From JAUVZF01 sp035529015 (GTDB lineage: Bacteria > Planctomycetota > Phycisphaerae > FEN-1346): 64,000 nucleotides of DNA. The translations under genes were made by a program, and so were the position numbers. Positions 42,256 to 52,069 of the stretch are shown in pieces (the stretch's first letter is position 1; every line of letters starts with the position of its first letter). The notes under the pieces were generated by a model that saw only the letters and a list, made by a program, of their open reading frames with translations, ran no database searches and was not told the origin of the DNA. The stretch is taken from NCBI GenBank assembly GCA_035529015.1, contig DATKXP010000079.1, positions 1 to 64,000 of the forward strand. The letters run 5' to 3'.

Positions 42256-43161
42256 GTGCGTTTTTCGGGGCACGAGACATTTCCGGTCCGAGATGGGTGG
42301 CTACATAAAGGCTTAGCATTGTTGTTGGGGGCCCCTGAGGAGTTCCACTCGAAGCATGCGGCAGACTACTTGGGGGTTGGGAAAAACATGGCCCGGTCAA
42401 TCAAGCATTGGCTCCAAGCCACGAAACTTGCCATGCCCGATCCCTCTCGCCGGGGACATCTCAATGTTACCGACTTCGGCCACTGCGTCGCAGAGCAGGA
42501 TATCTACTTCGCCGAGCCCGGCACATGGTGGTTCCTGCATATTAACCTCCTCGGCGAGCCGGTGTACGCTGATACTTGGTTCTGGTTCTTCAATTCTTTT
42601 GGTCTGCAGCGATTCGAGCGGGCCACTGTAGTCGAGAATCTACGTCGCTTTCTGCAAGCCCAGGCTAGGCGGATGCCGAGCCATACGACGCTCCAAAGAG
42701 ACGTGGCTTGCCTTCTGGCGAGCTACGCTCGGTCCATTCCAGGTGAGAGGCTGGACCCCGAGGAATCTCGCGACTGCCCCTTCCAGGAATTGGACCTGAT
42801 GAGCCACTTCCAGACATCTGGCTACTACCAAGCCCATCAAGGCCCTAGGAGTATTGAGCCGGAGGTCTTGGGCTACTGCTTGTCGGCTGCCTTTGCGGAT
42901 GGCCAAGAAGGCGGTGCGCGGAGGGATGTCCGTGTGTCAGAGGCTGCGCGGGTGGCTGGCGGGCCTGGGAAGGCCTTTGCTTTGAGCCCGGAGGGAGTGC
43001 TCGATTCGGCACTTCAGGCTGAGGAACACAGCAGCGGTGAAATTGAAGTCGCAGGCCACGCGGGTGAACGCGTGATCCGCTTCATGCCTCGCACTCCGGT
43101 GCAGTGGGCCCAGCGCTACTACGACCGGGCACACCATATGGGGGAACAGCATGCCGCATAG
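42256..43161 (+). CDS. sspB: DUF4007 protein, SspB-like
   Basis: A 301-residue protein opening with FSGHETFPVRDGWLHKG, the DUF4007 signature, and ADYLGVGKNMARSIKHWLQA. In the SspABCD phosphorothioation system the DUF4007 protein SspB nicks DNA and is needed for sulfur insertion in one strand. The middle segment ELDLMSHFQTSGYYQ and end RFMPRTPVQWAQRYYD complete the domain. It begins with GTG and overlaps the next gene by 11 nt. Confidence 0.8.
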   Translation: MRFSGHETFPVRDGWLHKGLALLLGAPEEFHSKHAADYLGVGKNMARSIKHWLQATKLAMPDPSRRGHLNVTDFGHCVAEQDIYFAEPGTWWFLHINLLGEPVYADTWFWFFNSFGLQRFERATVVENLRRFLQAQARRMPSHTTLQRDVACLLASYARSIPGERLDPEESRDCPFQELDLMSHFQTSGYYQAHQGPRSIEPEVLGYCLSAAFADGQEGGARRDVRVSEAARVAGGPGKAFALSPEGVLDSALQAEEHSSGEIEVAGHAGERVIRFMPRTPVQWAQRYYDRAHHMGEQHAA

Positions 43162-46100
43162 AGCGGGTCGGCGCGCAGGCGGTGATGGGGGCCTTTCGGC
43201 AGAGCGGGTCCTGCGTTCGATTAACCTCTGCTACGATGCAAGTGCTCCAGAGAGAATCTCGCACTTCCGCCCCACAAGCAAGAGCGTGGCTCTGGTGCGT
43301 AGCCTCCTTGCCCAAGCCGAGGAGCGCGCCTTTCTCATCGTCGCTCCGTATGGCTCGGGAAAGTCGATAACGCTTGCATATCTGCTGCAGCTCATAGAGA
43401 ACCGCGCGTCTGCACAGGCTACGCTCAAGGCTATTGAAGGGCGGCTTGCGGGCGTGTCGCCTGAGTTGCACCGTTTTGCTCGACGTAGGCGTCGACAGGG
43501 GAGAAAGGGCCTTGTTGTGGCCCTCCATGGCTACTGCAGCGACTTGCCAATGCGTCTCAAGGAAGCAGTCCTAGAGGCCATGGGGAGAATGAAACTGGGG
43601 CGCCAAGCGAGGACCATTGGGGCACTGCCTTCCGGTTCTATCGAACAGGCTGTCAACCTCCTCGCCGTTCTCCAACAGAAGTGTCGAGCAAGTGGCTTGG
43701 ATAGAATCAGCATTATGTGGGACGAGGCAGGTCGGCACATTGAGGCCTTGGTGAGCCACGGTCGTGCCTCTGAACTGGCAGACATTCAGCTACTTGCCGA
43801 GTTTGCCTCCAGATCGAGTGATCTGCCAATCACCTTGGGCCTCGCACTTCACCAGGCCCTCTTTCACTATGCGGGGCAGATGCCGCAGTCAGTGCGCACC
43901 GAGTGGATGAAGATCTCGGGCCGCTTCCAGGAAACCCAGTACATCGACGATAGCCGAGAGGTATACCGCTTGGTGTCCGAGGTTGTGGCAGCCAACAGAG
44001 GCAAGGTGGGGCGGCCGCCAAGGAAGCGATTCCTGGATATAGCCCGACGGTGCCGCGACGATCTCGGCCTCTTCCCTGGCGTGGCGCTGACGCAACTGGC
44101 CGAAATGCTCGGGCGAGCGTATCCGTTGGAACCCATAGCCTTCTACCTCCTGCCCAGGGTATCCGCCCGTGTCGCCCAGTACGAAAGAACCCTTTTTACA
44201 TTCCTTTACTCGGTGGACATGACTCGACCCATCTCCGCGGCCGACTTGTATGACTACTTCTCTTCGGCCATGAGGGCTGACACTACTGTTGGGGGAACGT
44301 ACAAGCAGTGGCTGGAGACGCAGAGCGCCCTTCTGAAGGTCCACGACGACCCCAAGCAAGCCCAGGTGTTGAAGACCGCCTGTCTGCTGGGTCTGGGGAC
44401 GAGCGGAGAACGAGCTAGAGCTGGGCGGGAGATGGTGACGGTGGCTTTGGCTGGTCTTGACGACAAGGCGCCGTGGAACGACACCATTGATGCGCTTATT
44501 GAAAGAAATTTGCTTCTCCATCGCAAGCATAATGATGAGCTTTCGGTGTGGCACGGCACAGATTTCGACCTTCGCGGGAAACTCGAGGAGGAGAAGAGCC
44601 GGCATGCTGGCAGCTTCGCCCTCGTAGAGTTCCTCACACGCGAGGCACCCCCCAAGACATGGAAGCCGCTGCAGCATAACAGTAGATGCGGCGTCTGTCG
44701 GTACTGGGAAGGTGAGTACGTTTCCCCAGAGGCCTTTGCCTCTCTTGCACGTGGCGAGCGGGAAGCTTCGATCCCGGTGGGGTGTGACAGCAAGATCCTC
44801 TATCTTCTAGCGGAGGACCACGAGCAACTCAAGCTTGCCGGCAATCTAGCGAAACGTTGGCGCGCAGATCCACGGTTGCTTGTGGTGGTGCCTGCCAGAC
44901 CTCTACGGGCACGCGATGCAGCCCTAGAGGTCTTCTGCCTCTCCGAGATGGTCCACAATGGCGACCTCGTTGGCAGCGATCCGCTCGTAGCGCCCCAACT
45001 TCAGCAGATGATGGACGACGCACGGTCGCACCTCCACAGAATGCTTGACGGGATGCTCATTCCCGGGAGGGATGGTCCGGCGTGGTTCTGGCAGGGAGAG
45101 GAGATGGCTGCAGGAACTGTAGGCGAACTGCGCCGAACTCTATCGGATATCGCTGACCAGGTGTTCCCCTTGACACCAGTGATCCGGAACGAATTGGTCG
45201 TCAGGCGGAAACCCTCGGGGACAGTTGTCAATTCGAGGAAGAAGCTCTTGCTCGGGATCCTCGATAGACATGGCCAAGAGAACCTTGGGATAAGGGGGCA
45301 CTTCCCGGACTACTCCATGTTTCGCACTGTGCTTGTCCATACCGGACTCTATCGAGAGGGCGAGGGTCGATGGGGCTATGTCGCGCCCTCCTGCAAAGGA
45401 CTGGAGCGCGGCATCGCAGCGGTATGGCAGAAGCTCCAGACCTTCTTTGGCGAGCCCAGCGAGAAGCCGAAAAGACCTGCTGACTTACTCAGGGAACTGC
45501 GCGAACCACCTTATGGCGTCAGAGAGGGCCTGCTGCCTATTCTGTTTGCGGCTGGTTTCAAGGCGTTCTCGCGGGTCGTATCGCTGACCAAGGACGGCCG
45601 GTACGTCACGGACGTCATGCCTGACGACATCGAGGATCTATGTCGCCATCCGGACTCCTACGCTCTCTCGGTCCTAGCCTTGGGCGAGGACGAACTCCGC
45701 TACCTACGCAGGCTGCACAGCTGCTTTAGCCCGGTGTCCGACGTCATCGTGGCAGAGAATGACCTGATCCGCCTCTGCTACGACGCGATTCAGGGATGGA
45801 AGTTCCAGCTGCCGTCGTCCGCCTTGGCCACGAAGAGCTTGTCAGGCCAAGCGATGCAGTTCCAGCAGGCGCTGCGAGAGGACGAGGATCCGGTCAAGCT
45901 GTTGCTTCAGGATCTTCCTGCAATTGCCGGGGTTCAGGTTGAGAAGGTTGATGAGGTCCTCGATGCCATCCGCGAAATGAGGCGCGGGATGGAAGGCGTA
46001 GCCAAGACTTTCGTGGACAAGGCGTCAGCCTCCATACGCAAAGCGTTAACCCATGGTTCTTCCGAAGGCGCAGGTGACCTTCGCGAACTCGCGTCCCGTT

Positions 46101-46507
46101 GGTCGGCTAGCATTCCCGAAGCAGTTCTGGCCGGAGCTGTTCCTGCCGTTGCCAAGGGCCTTCTCAGTCGAATGCAGAGCGAGTACGATATCGATGAGCT
46201 CTTGGTCGAGTCGCTGTCTTTGCTGATCGTTGGGCGTCCGATAAGTCGCTGGGACGATGGCACTGCAGTAACCTTTGACAGCCGCCTCCGCGACATGGTA
46301 CACAGGATCGAAGAGGCCGCACTTGACACCAAGGTGAATGGAGAAGACCGCCGTCACTGGGAGGGCATGAGTGATGTGATTCGTCAGCGCCTGGACTATC
46401 TCCTGAGGCAATTGGTCAGGTTGGCCGGTGAAGACGAGGCAAGAAGAGCTGTGGACGAGGTGCTGAGACGGCATCTGAGTGAGAAACCGCATGGCAGCGC
46501 TAGTTGA
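43151..46507 (+). CDS. sspC: Large P-loop protein, SspC-like
   Basis: A 1118-residue ATPase. Walker A is APYGSGKSITLAYLLQ (P-loop 66-72), and IMWDEAG at 188-194 is a likely Walker B. Around residue 515 there is a Cys cluster (CGVCRYW). The rest is helical and uncharacterised, with a C-terminal coiled region (VEKVDEVLDAIREMRRGMEG). Gene order (DUF4007 protein, giant ATPase, PAPS-reductase-like protein) is that of sspBCD, where SspC supplies ATPase function. The end overlaps the next start. Confidence 0.75.
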   Translation: MPHRAGRRAGGDGGLSAERVLRSINLCYDASAPERISHFRPTSKSVALVRSLLAQAEERAFLIVAPYGSGKSITLAYLLQLIENRASAQATLKAIEGRLAGVSPELHRFARRRRRQGRKGLVVALHGYCSDLPMRLKEAVLEAMGRMKLGRQARTIGALPSGSIEQAVNLLAVLQQKCRASGLDRISIMWDEAGRHIEALVSHGRASELADIQLLAEFASRSSDLPITLGLALHQALFHYAGQMPQSVRTEWMKISGRFQETQYIDDSREVYRLVSEVVAANRGKVGRPPRKRFLDIARRCRDDLGLFPGVALTQLAEMLGRAYPLEPIAFYLLPRVSARVAQYERTLFTFLYSVDMTRPISAADLYDYFSSAMRADTTVGGTYKQWLETQSALLKVHDDPKQAQVLKTACLLGLGTSGERARAGREMVTVALAGLDDKAPWNDTIDALIERNLLLHRKHNDELSVWHGTDFDLRGKLEEEKSRHAGSFALVEFLTREAPPKTWKPLQHNSRCGVCRYWEGEYVSPEAFASLARGEREASIPVGCDSKILYLLAEDHEQLKLAGNLAKRWRADPRLLVVVPARPLRARDAALEVFCLSEMVHNGDLVGSDPLVAPQLQQMMDDARSHLHRMLDGMLIPGRDGPAWFWQGEEMAAGTVGELRRTLSDIADQVFPLTPVIRNELVVRRKPSGTVVNSRKKLLLGILDRHGQENLGIRGHFPDYSMFRTVLVHTGLYREGEGRWGYVAPSCKGLERGIAAVWQKLQTFFGEPSEKPKRPADLLRELREPPYGVREGLLPILFAAGFKAFSRVVSLTKDGRYVTDVMPDDIEDLCRHPDSYALSVLALGEDELRYLRRLHSCFSPVSDVIVAENDLIRLCYDAIQGWKFQLPSSALATKSLSGQAMQFQQALREDEDPVKLLLQDLPAIAGVQVEKVDEVLDAIREMRRGMEGVAKTFVDKASASIRKALTHGSSEGAGDLRELASRWSASIPEAVLAGAVPAVAKGLLSRMQSEYDIDELLVESLSLLIVGRPISRWDDGTAVTFDSRLRDMVHRIEEAALDTKVNGEDRRHWEGMSDVIRQRLDYLLRQLVRLAGEDEARRAVDEVLRRHLSEKPHGSAS

Positions 46508-47303
46508 AGCGATTGCAACCATAGAGAAGCAGCCTGAGGTGCGGCACATCGTCAGCATTTCGGGCGGGAAAGACTCCGCGGCCTTGGCGGTCTATCTCCG
46601 CCAAGCCTATCCCAAGATCCCGGTGGAGTATGTTTTCTGTGATACGGGATGCGAGCTTCCGGAGACCTATGACTACCTTGAGCGGCTGCAGGGATTGCTG
46701 GGGAAGAGTATCGTTCGGGTGAACGCCTTCGACGTACTCCGCGTTCCCGAGAAGCCCGGCCGCAACCCGTTTGACCTGTGGCTCAGTATGTACGGAGGCT
46801 TTCTGCCGAATCCCAGAAGTCGCTGGTGTACACGAGCACTCAAGATCGAGCCATTCGAGGAGTCCATTGGCAACGACACCGCGTTCAGCTACATCGGCAT
46901 TCGCGGCGATGAGGACCGCCAAGGGTATCGCCCGAAGAAGCCTCCGAAATTCTCACAGCGTCCCAACATCATCCCGGTGTACCCGTTCAAAGACGACGCC
47001 ATTTGCCTTGAGGACGTGAAATGTATCCTCGAGGAATCCGGTCTAGGCCTGCCAGAATACTACCGCTGGCGGTCGCGCTCTGGCTGCTACTTCTGCTTCT
47101 ACCAGCAGATTGGTGAATGGCAAGGCCTGCTCGAGAACCATCCGGATCTCTTCGAGAGGGCGAGGCAATACGAGACCAAGAAGAACGGCCGGGACTTCAC
47201 CTGGGTCGACGGAAGGACGCTCGGGGATATTGAGCGGTTGGGGGAACGCTACCCCGTGCCCACGATGGACGAAGTTGAGGGCTGCGCCATCTGTCACCTC
47301 TAG
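46479..47303 (+). CDS. sspD: ATP-pyrophosphatase/PAPS reductase-like, SspD/DndC-like
   Basis: About 274 residues from GTG 46479 (ATG 46491 is also possible). It has the PP-loop SISGGKDSAALAVYL (28-33) and a Fe-S-type Cys set: FCDTGCELPE, RWCTRALK, GCYFCFYQQ and CAICHL. This is DndC/SspD, which activates the DNA phosphate by adenylylation and receives sulfur from the desulfurase. A perfect hairpin sits on its stop codon. Confidence 0.82.
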   Translation: MRNRMAALVEAIATIEKQPEVRHIVSISGGKDSAALAVYLRQAYPKIPVEYVFCDTGCELPETYDYLERLQGLLGKSIVRVNAFDVLRVPEKPGRNPFDLWLSMYGGFLPNPRSRWCTRALKIEPFEESIGNDTAFSYIGIRGDEDRQGYRPKKPPKFSQRPNIIPVYPFKDDAICLEDVKCILEESGLGLPEYYRWRSRSGCYFCFYQQIGEWQGLLENHPDLFERARQYETKKNGRDFTWVDGRTLGDIERLGERYPVPTMDEVEGCAICHL

Positions 47304-47317
47304 CCCCGCTGGGCTAG
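47300..47317 (+). terminator. Hairpin at the end of sspD
   Basis: ctagccc-cgct-gggctag, 7-bp arms and 4-nt loop, enclosing the stop codon TAG. There is no U-run, so it may act as an mRNA stabiliser or attenuator as well as a terminator. Confidence 0.4.
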
Positions 47318-47336
47318 TTACATCCGAGGCACCCAC

Positions 47337-47765
47337 GTGAAACTCTATGTTGCATCCCATTCCCTGGAAAAGGCACAGGAGATGCGGGATCTGCTCCTGC
47401 AGCGCGGCCACGAAGTGACGTCACGCTGGATCACAGAGGACAGCAAGTTCCACCTTCCTGGGGACGCATACACGCCAGATGAGCGTGAGAAGATAGCCGT
47501 AATGGACGAGGCGGATGTCAGACTTGCCGGTGATGGAGTGGTTGTCTTGAGCGAGGAGTCGGGGCGGTGTGTGCCCGGGGGCAAGCACGTTGAGGCAGGC
47601 ATAGCACTGGGCCTCGGCAGGCCAGTATACGTTGTGGGCCATAGGGAGAACATCTTCCACTGGCACCCCCGGGTTCGAGTCTTTGGCGATGCGCACCAGC
47701 TCCTTGGCTACTTGGCGCGCCTTGAGGAGTGTTCGGCTGCCCCTCCCGAGGGGACACAAGCATAG
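47337..47765 (+). CDS. Nucleoside 2-deoxyribosyltransferase-like protein
   Basis: A 142-residue protein (GTG start). MKLYVASHSLEKAQEMRDLL and the later GGKHVEAGIALGLGRPVYVV with the catalytic-type Glu fit the nucleoside 2-deoxyribosyltransferase fold. NDT-type domains cut N-glycosidic bonds in nucleotides and are found in several phage defence systems. The usual early Tyr-Asp pair is not obvious, so activity is uncertain. It lies 33 nt after sspD and overlaps, on the opposite strand, the 3' end of a membrane protein gene. Confidence 0.6.
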   Translation: MKLYVASHSLEKAQEMRDLLLQRGHEVTSRWITEDSKFHLPGDAYTPDEREKIAVMDEADVRLAGDGVVVLSEESGRCVPGGKHVEAGIALGLGRPVYVVGHRENIFHWHPRVRVFGDAHQLLGYLARLEECSAAPPEGTQA

Positions 47766-48330
47766 GGCGCGCGTCTGCCCCTGGGGCCGGAGGGTCTGAT
47801 CCTGAACCGTCTCCTCCTGCCCACAGAACACTGGTCCAGATTACAGCCAGGACAAAACCTAGAGCAGCTATCGCTTCAACAGCCCATATCCAGTACTTGA
47901 CTTTGGTAGCCTTGTGGCCGGTTTTTAGGTCGACCGTTTCCAAGGCTTTCCGATCAGGCTCGATCCGAGCTAAGCCGAGCTGCTGGTCCTTTGCCTTCCC
48001 TGGCCGGGTGTACCGAAATGAATCGGGGAAGACCCACTGCCTCTCCATCTCATCAAGTACTGCCGATGCACGCTCGACAAACGCGAGCATGCGCACATCG
48101 AAGGCAATGAACGCGATGGACACTATGAAGCCGAAGCTCCCCGCGAAGACGGCGATGGGATGGAGCCCTTCCCTGATCGCCAATACGATGGCATTAGCAA
48201 GGATGCCCACTGCAAGAAGAAAATAGTTAAAGAACAGCATGCGCTGCCGCGAAGCGGATTCGAAGTACTTCCAGGCGTAGTCAAGACGTGACTTCAGCAA
48301 CTCGGCGTGGTCTTGCCTGTCTTTACTCAC
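47518..48330 (-). CDS. SLATT-like two-plus-TM protein, convergent
   Basis: About 270 residues; GTG 48330 was taken as start (48375 is possible). DHAELLKSRLDYAWKYFESA leads into a TM pair (MLFFNYFLLAVGILANAIV, FAGSFGFIVSIAFIAFDVRM), and a third TM lies near AAIALGFVLAVIWTSVLW. This is the layout of SLATT-type pore-forming defence effectors. The last 75 codons overlap the gene at 47337-47765 on the other strand and read as low-complexity, so the functional protein may end earlier. It is turned against the Ssp genes, so it has its own promoter. Confidence 0.6.
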   Translation of the reverse strand: MSKDRQDHAELLKSRLDYAWKYFESASRQRMLFFNYFLLAVGILANAIVLAIREGLHPIAVFAGSFGFIVSIAFIAFDVRMLAFVERASAVLDEMERQWVFPDSFRYTRPGKAKDQQLGLARIEPDRKALETVDLKTGHKATKVKYWIWAVEAIAALGFVLAVIWTSVLWAGGDGSGSDPPAPGADARPMLVSPREGQPNTPQGAPSSQGAGAHRQRLEPGGASGRCSPYGPQRILACRGPVLCLPQRACPRAHTAPTPRSRQPLHHRQV

Positions 48331-48656
48331 GATCGGCGCCTCGATACGGCCGCAGGGCGTATTCAGTGCCCCCACCTAGACGGGCAATGGCTTCCTAAGA
48401 GGGTACATCCTCAGCGAACGCGGCACAAGTGTCCGTTTTCGAAGGCATGTGTTTCGCCGCAAGTTACGGGCGCGGTTGTGCCCTCGGGTGGCGATCCGCA
48501 GAAGTCCCACGGGACAAGCTCATGCTGCCGCGCCGGCGGCTGTTAGGTACTTGCACGCGAGGATGCTGTCGCGGTATGATGCCGCATGTTTGACGCCCAT
48601 CTTCAGGTTGCACGGTGCACGATGGTGGTTGGCCGTCTAGTTGGGGGGGAGTCGTC
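48331..48656. promoter_or_regulatory. Divergent promoter region with TTGCAC-N18-TATGAT
   Basis: Between the leftward membrane protein gene and the rightward helicase gene. The best promoter is TTGCAC at 48551, 18-bp spacer, TATGAT at 48575, about 77 nt before the helicase start at 48657. No other gene-like frame. Confidence 0.5.
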
Positions 48657-50273
48657 GTGACGAAGCTTCTTGAGACGCTTACGCGCTTGGGTACTGGCCT
48701 GCTTGCCCAGTTCTTGGGCGAAAGCACGGTTAGTCTTCTGGAGCTTCTCGGCCTGAAGCAACTACAGCCTCATCGCTTGGCAGAGCTGGTCCTGAGGCAG
48801 GTGGGCCCTGAAGACCTTCTGTTGGTCAAGAGCCGCAGGGACGAGATTACGGACGCGCTGAGTCGCGAGGATGCGGACAGACTCGCCCGGCTTCTGGGCC
48901 TATCGTCAACAGATGATCCCTGGCATTCGGTGAGAAGCCTACCCGTCTCGCCGAACAGCCCCGCCTGCGAAGTCCTATTCGCCTTCTTCGGTTGTCGCTT
49001 ACCCAAGGAGCGTGAAGGGTCAGATAAGCCCTCGAGTTTGCGGATCGATCCCGGCTACAGTCTGTTCCAACATCAGGTGAAGGCATGTCGCGAGACAGCG
49101 TCATTCCTCGAGGAAGCATCGCAGCCACGAGTCATGCTTCACATGCCGACGGGGGCGGGTAAAACCAGGACGGCGATGAATGTGATCGCCACTTTCTTGC
49201 GAGACCGATTCAGCAGTGACGATGTAGTTGTCTGGGTCGCACACAGTGAGGAGCTCTGCGAACAAGCAGCTGAGGAGTTCGAGAAGGCCTGGTCCTTTCT
49301 CGGAAACCGCCCCGTCGCAGTACAACGTGCCTTTGGCCGGTACCGGACCCCCCTTGATAAAATGAGCGGGGGGATCTTGATCGCGGGGCTGCAACTCCTG
49401 TACAGAAGGAGCCTTTCGGAACAAGGCGTGTTCCTGAAGCTCGCACGCCGTACCCCTCTAGTGGTGATGGATGAGGCCCACCAGGCGATCGCGCCGGCAT
49501 ACCAGCAAGTTCTCAATCTTCTCGCTGGGGACCCGCGGACAGCCATATTAGGCTTGTCTGCCACCCCTGGTCGTAGCCTGCTTGATGCGCATCAGGATAT
49601 GGAGCTAGCGCAGTTCTTTAAGAGGCACAAGGTCACCCTGAGGGTGGAAGGCTATGACAGCCCCGTCCAATACCTGCAAGAGAATGGCTACCTTGCCAAA
49701 GTAGACTATGACTACGTTCCGTACGCTCCAGGGCCCGATTTCGCCCTCACCCGAGACGAAGTCACCCGGCTTCAGACTGAACTCGACCTACCCGACTCCG
49801 TCATTGCCCGACTCGGGGCAGACCACAAGCGCAACTTCCTTATCGTGACCAGGCTGATTGAGGAGGCCAAGCAAGGCGGGAAGATCTTGGTCTTCGCCTG
49901 CTCAGTGGAGCATGCTCATTTGCTCGCCAGCATATTGTCTGCGAAGGGATTACGTGCAGCAGCTGTCTCGACCAGGACCTCGCCGGCCAGAAGGCGGCAG
50001 TTCATCGCGCAGTACAAAGAAGAAGGTGGCATCCAGATTCTCTGCAACTACGGAGTCCTTACTATGGGTTTTGACGCCCCCAAGACAAGTTGTGCTCTGA
50101 TCGCTAGGCCAACACAGTCTGTTGTCCTCTACAGCCAGATGGTTGGGCGCGCTGCAAGGGGCCCCAAGGTGGGAGGCAATGTTACGTGCAGGGTCATCAC
50201 CGTTGTGGACCGCCTTCCGGGCTTTCGGAGTGTCGCGGAAGCATTCGAGTACTTTGAGGAGATCTGGGAATGA
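48657..50273 (+). CDS. SF2 DEAH helicase, possible SspF/G/H partner
   Basis: A 538-residue helicase, GTG start after ggggggag. The N-terminal 130 residues are helical and specific. Then Walker A LHMPTGAGKTRT (163-170), DEAH box at 272-275 (VVMDEAHQ), LGLSATPGRS as motif III, and the C-terminal lobe ending QMVGRAARGPKVGG (motif VI). This is a RecQ/UvrB-like SF2 ATPase typical of restriction complexes. It is first in a three-gene operon with 4-nt overlap to the GHKL gene. I believe SspABCD can pair with a three-gene SspFGH restriction cassette of this kind; which letter it carries is not certain. Confidence 0.7.
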   Translation: MTKLLETLTRLGTGLLAQFLGESTVSLLELLGLKQLQPHRLAELVLRQVGPEDLLLVKSRRDEITDALSREDADRLARLLGLSSTDDPWHSVRSLPVSPNSPACEVLFAFFGCRLPKEREGSDKPSSLRIDPGYSLFQHQVKACRETASFLEEASQPRVMLHMPTGAGKTRTAMNVIATFLRDRFSSDDVVVWVAHSEELCEQAAEEFEKAWSFLGNRPVAVQRAFGRYRTPLDKMSGGILIAGLQLLYRRSLSEQGVFLKLARRTPLVVMDEAHQAIAPAYQQVLNLLAGDPRTAILGLSATPGRSLLDAHQDMELAQFFKRHKVTLRVEGYDSPVQYLQENGYLAKVDYDYVPYAPGPDFALTRDEVTRLQTELDLPDSVIARLGADHKRNFLIVTRLIEEAKQGGKILVFACSVEHAHLLASILSAKGLRAAAVSTRTSPARRRQFIAQYKEEGGIQILCNYGVLTMGFDAPKTSCALIARPTQSVVLYSQMVGRAARGPKVGGNVTCRVITVVDRLPGFRSVAEAFEYFEEIWE

Positions 50274-52066
50274 CCACTCACGCGAAGCAAGAGCAGTATG
50301 AGATTCTCCCTCCGCATCTCGCTGTTAAGGCGATGCGTGACTCAGGCTACCGGGACACGGCACACGCCTTGGCAGAGCTTGTGGACAACAGTGTTCAGGC
50401 CGGCCAGGAAATCGACAGCCGTACGGAGGTCGAGGTGCTCTGCATTGACAAGGTCGAGCTGGTGGGAGAGCGGCGCCGTCAGCGCATATGCGAGATCGGC
50501 GTGTACGACAACGCTTGTGGGATGGATGCCGAAACGCTTCGCATTGCCCTGCAGTTTGGGAATGGCAAGCACCTTGAACCGGCCGAGCAGAAGGGCATTG
50601 GCAAGTTTGGGATGGGGCTCCCCAACGCCTCGATTTCGCAGTGTCGCCGTGTCGACGTGTGGTCCTGGCAAAACGGTGCCTGCGTGCACACCTGCATTGA
50701 TGTGGACGAGATACTCAGCGGGAAGCTCCGTAGCGTGCCGGAGCCCAAGTCATCCGGGATTCCCAAGAAGTGGCGTGGGCTCTTCCGGGCCGATGTAGAG
50801 GAACATGGGACTCTCGTGGTATGGTCAAAGATCGACCGCGTGCGATGGAAGACTAGCACAGCCTTCCTCCGGCACGCGGAATTCCTGCTTGGGCGCATGT
50901 ATCGGTACTTCCTCGACCACAAAAGGATCACCATACGGCTGTGCTCGTTTGAGGAAACGGGTGGCGACCACAGCACTAGGATCGACCGTGATGTGTTGCC
51001 AAACGACCCGATGTACCTGATGAAAGGCACTTCGGCGCCCGCCCCGTTCGACGAGGAGCCGGCATTCGATCTCTTTACCGAATACCCCTTGGCTGTGGCC
51101 GCAGACGGAAACGAATACGAGGTCCGGCTGCGGTTCTCAGTGACGACCAAGAAAGCTCGCCACTGCGGCGGGAGTGCCCCGATCGGCAAGCATGCGGCTA
51201 AGAACCTGGGGGTCTCTCTAGTCAGAGCCGACCGTGAACTGGAAATGAACAACACCTTTGACCTGCGCTACGACCCTCGAGAGAGGTGGTGGGGTGTGGA
51301 AGTCCTCTTCGGTCCGGAGCTCGATGCCGTCTTCGGCGTGACCAATACCAAACAGGCCGCGACTGCGTTCAGGCAATGTGAGCTGGATGAGGACGCGGCG
51401 GCTGAAGACTTGACGCCGGGCGAATACGAGGAACAGCTTAGGGAATCCAACGATCCACGACTCGCGGTTTACAAGATATCGCACGAAATCACGAAGAACC
51501 TCGGGACAATCCGTGAGCAGATCCAGCGCATGCGCGAGGGTACGCGGAAGCCAGAGGATGTAGCTCCGCCTCCGGGCTCAGCCGAGGACATTGCCACAAA
51601 GGCCACGAAGCGGCGGCGCGAGGAGCTTGGAAAAGAAGGGAAAAGCGACGAGGATGAGGGGCGTCCAGAAGATGAGCGAGAAAAGGAACTTGCGGGCGAA
51701 CTGATTGCCGAGGGCGTGGAAGAGAAGGAAGCCAAGGAGATTGCGGTTCAGTATGTTCGTAAGCAAATCAAATACCTCTTCCAGGAAGCGCCGATTCCGG
51801 GCGCTGCGATCTTTGACATTCGTGCCAAGGCCGGCACGATCATCATCCTTATAAACACACGTCATCCTGCCAGCGAACACCTTTTTGCGCTACTAAAGGA
51901 GGACGATGATGGGAGCACGCCGGCCTTGGAGGCGCTGAAGCTGTTGCTGACGGCTTGGGCACGACTTGAGGACGAGGCGGGCGAGATGCGTACGCAGGAG
52001 TTGGAGGACATTCGGTCCGATTGGGGGCGGATTGCGAGAGACTTCCTCCAGGCAGCCGAGGACTAG
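50270..52066 (+). CDS. GHKL (Hsp90/MutL-like) ATPase of the restriction module
   Basis: A 598-residue protein with a Bergerat-fold ATPase: ALAELVDNSVQAG (N-box, Glu36 and Asn40), YDNACGMD (G1, 80-85) and GIGKFGMGLPNAS (G2, 109-121). The rest includes LRYDPRERWWGVEVLFG and a charged helical linker (residues 430-480, rich in Glu/Lys). The C-terminal domain is similar to the transducer or dimerisation region of MORC/MutL-like proteins. ATP-driven clamping on DNA is likely. It starts in the stop of the helicase gene and ends 3 nt before the PLD gene, so the three products probably form one complex. Confidence 0.75.
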   Translation: MTTHAKQEQYEILPPHLAVKAMRDSGYRDTAHALAELVDNSVQAGQEIDSRTEVEVLCIDKVELVGERRRQRICEIGVYDNACGMDAETLRIALQFGNGKHLEPAEQKGIGKFGMGLPNASISQCRRVDVWSWQNGACVHTCIDVDEILSGKLRSVPEPKSSGIPKKWRGLFRADVEEHGTLVVWSKIDRVRWKTSTAFLRHAEFLLGRMYRYFLDHKRITIRLCSFEETGGDHSTRIDRDVLPNDPMYLMKGTSAPAPFDEEPAFDLFTEYPLAVAADGNEYEVRLRFSVTTKKARHCGGSAPIGKHAAKNLGVSLVRADRELEMNNTFDLRYDPRERWWGVEVLFGPELDAVFGVTNTKQAATAFRQCELDEDAAAEDLTPGEYEEQLRESNDPRLAVYKISHEITKNLGTIREQIQRMREGTRKPEDVAPPPGSAEDIATKATKRRREELGKEGKSDEDEGRPEDEREKELAGELIAEGVEEKEAKEIAVQYVRKQIKYLFQEAPIPGAAIFDIRAKAGTIIILINTRHPASEHLFALLKEDDDGSTPALEALKLLLTAWARLEDEAGEMRTQELEDIRSDWGRIARDFLQAAED

Positions 52067-52069
52067 CAC

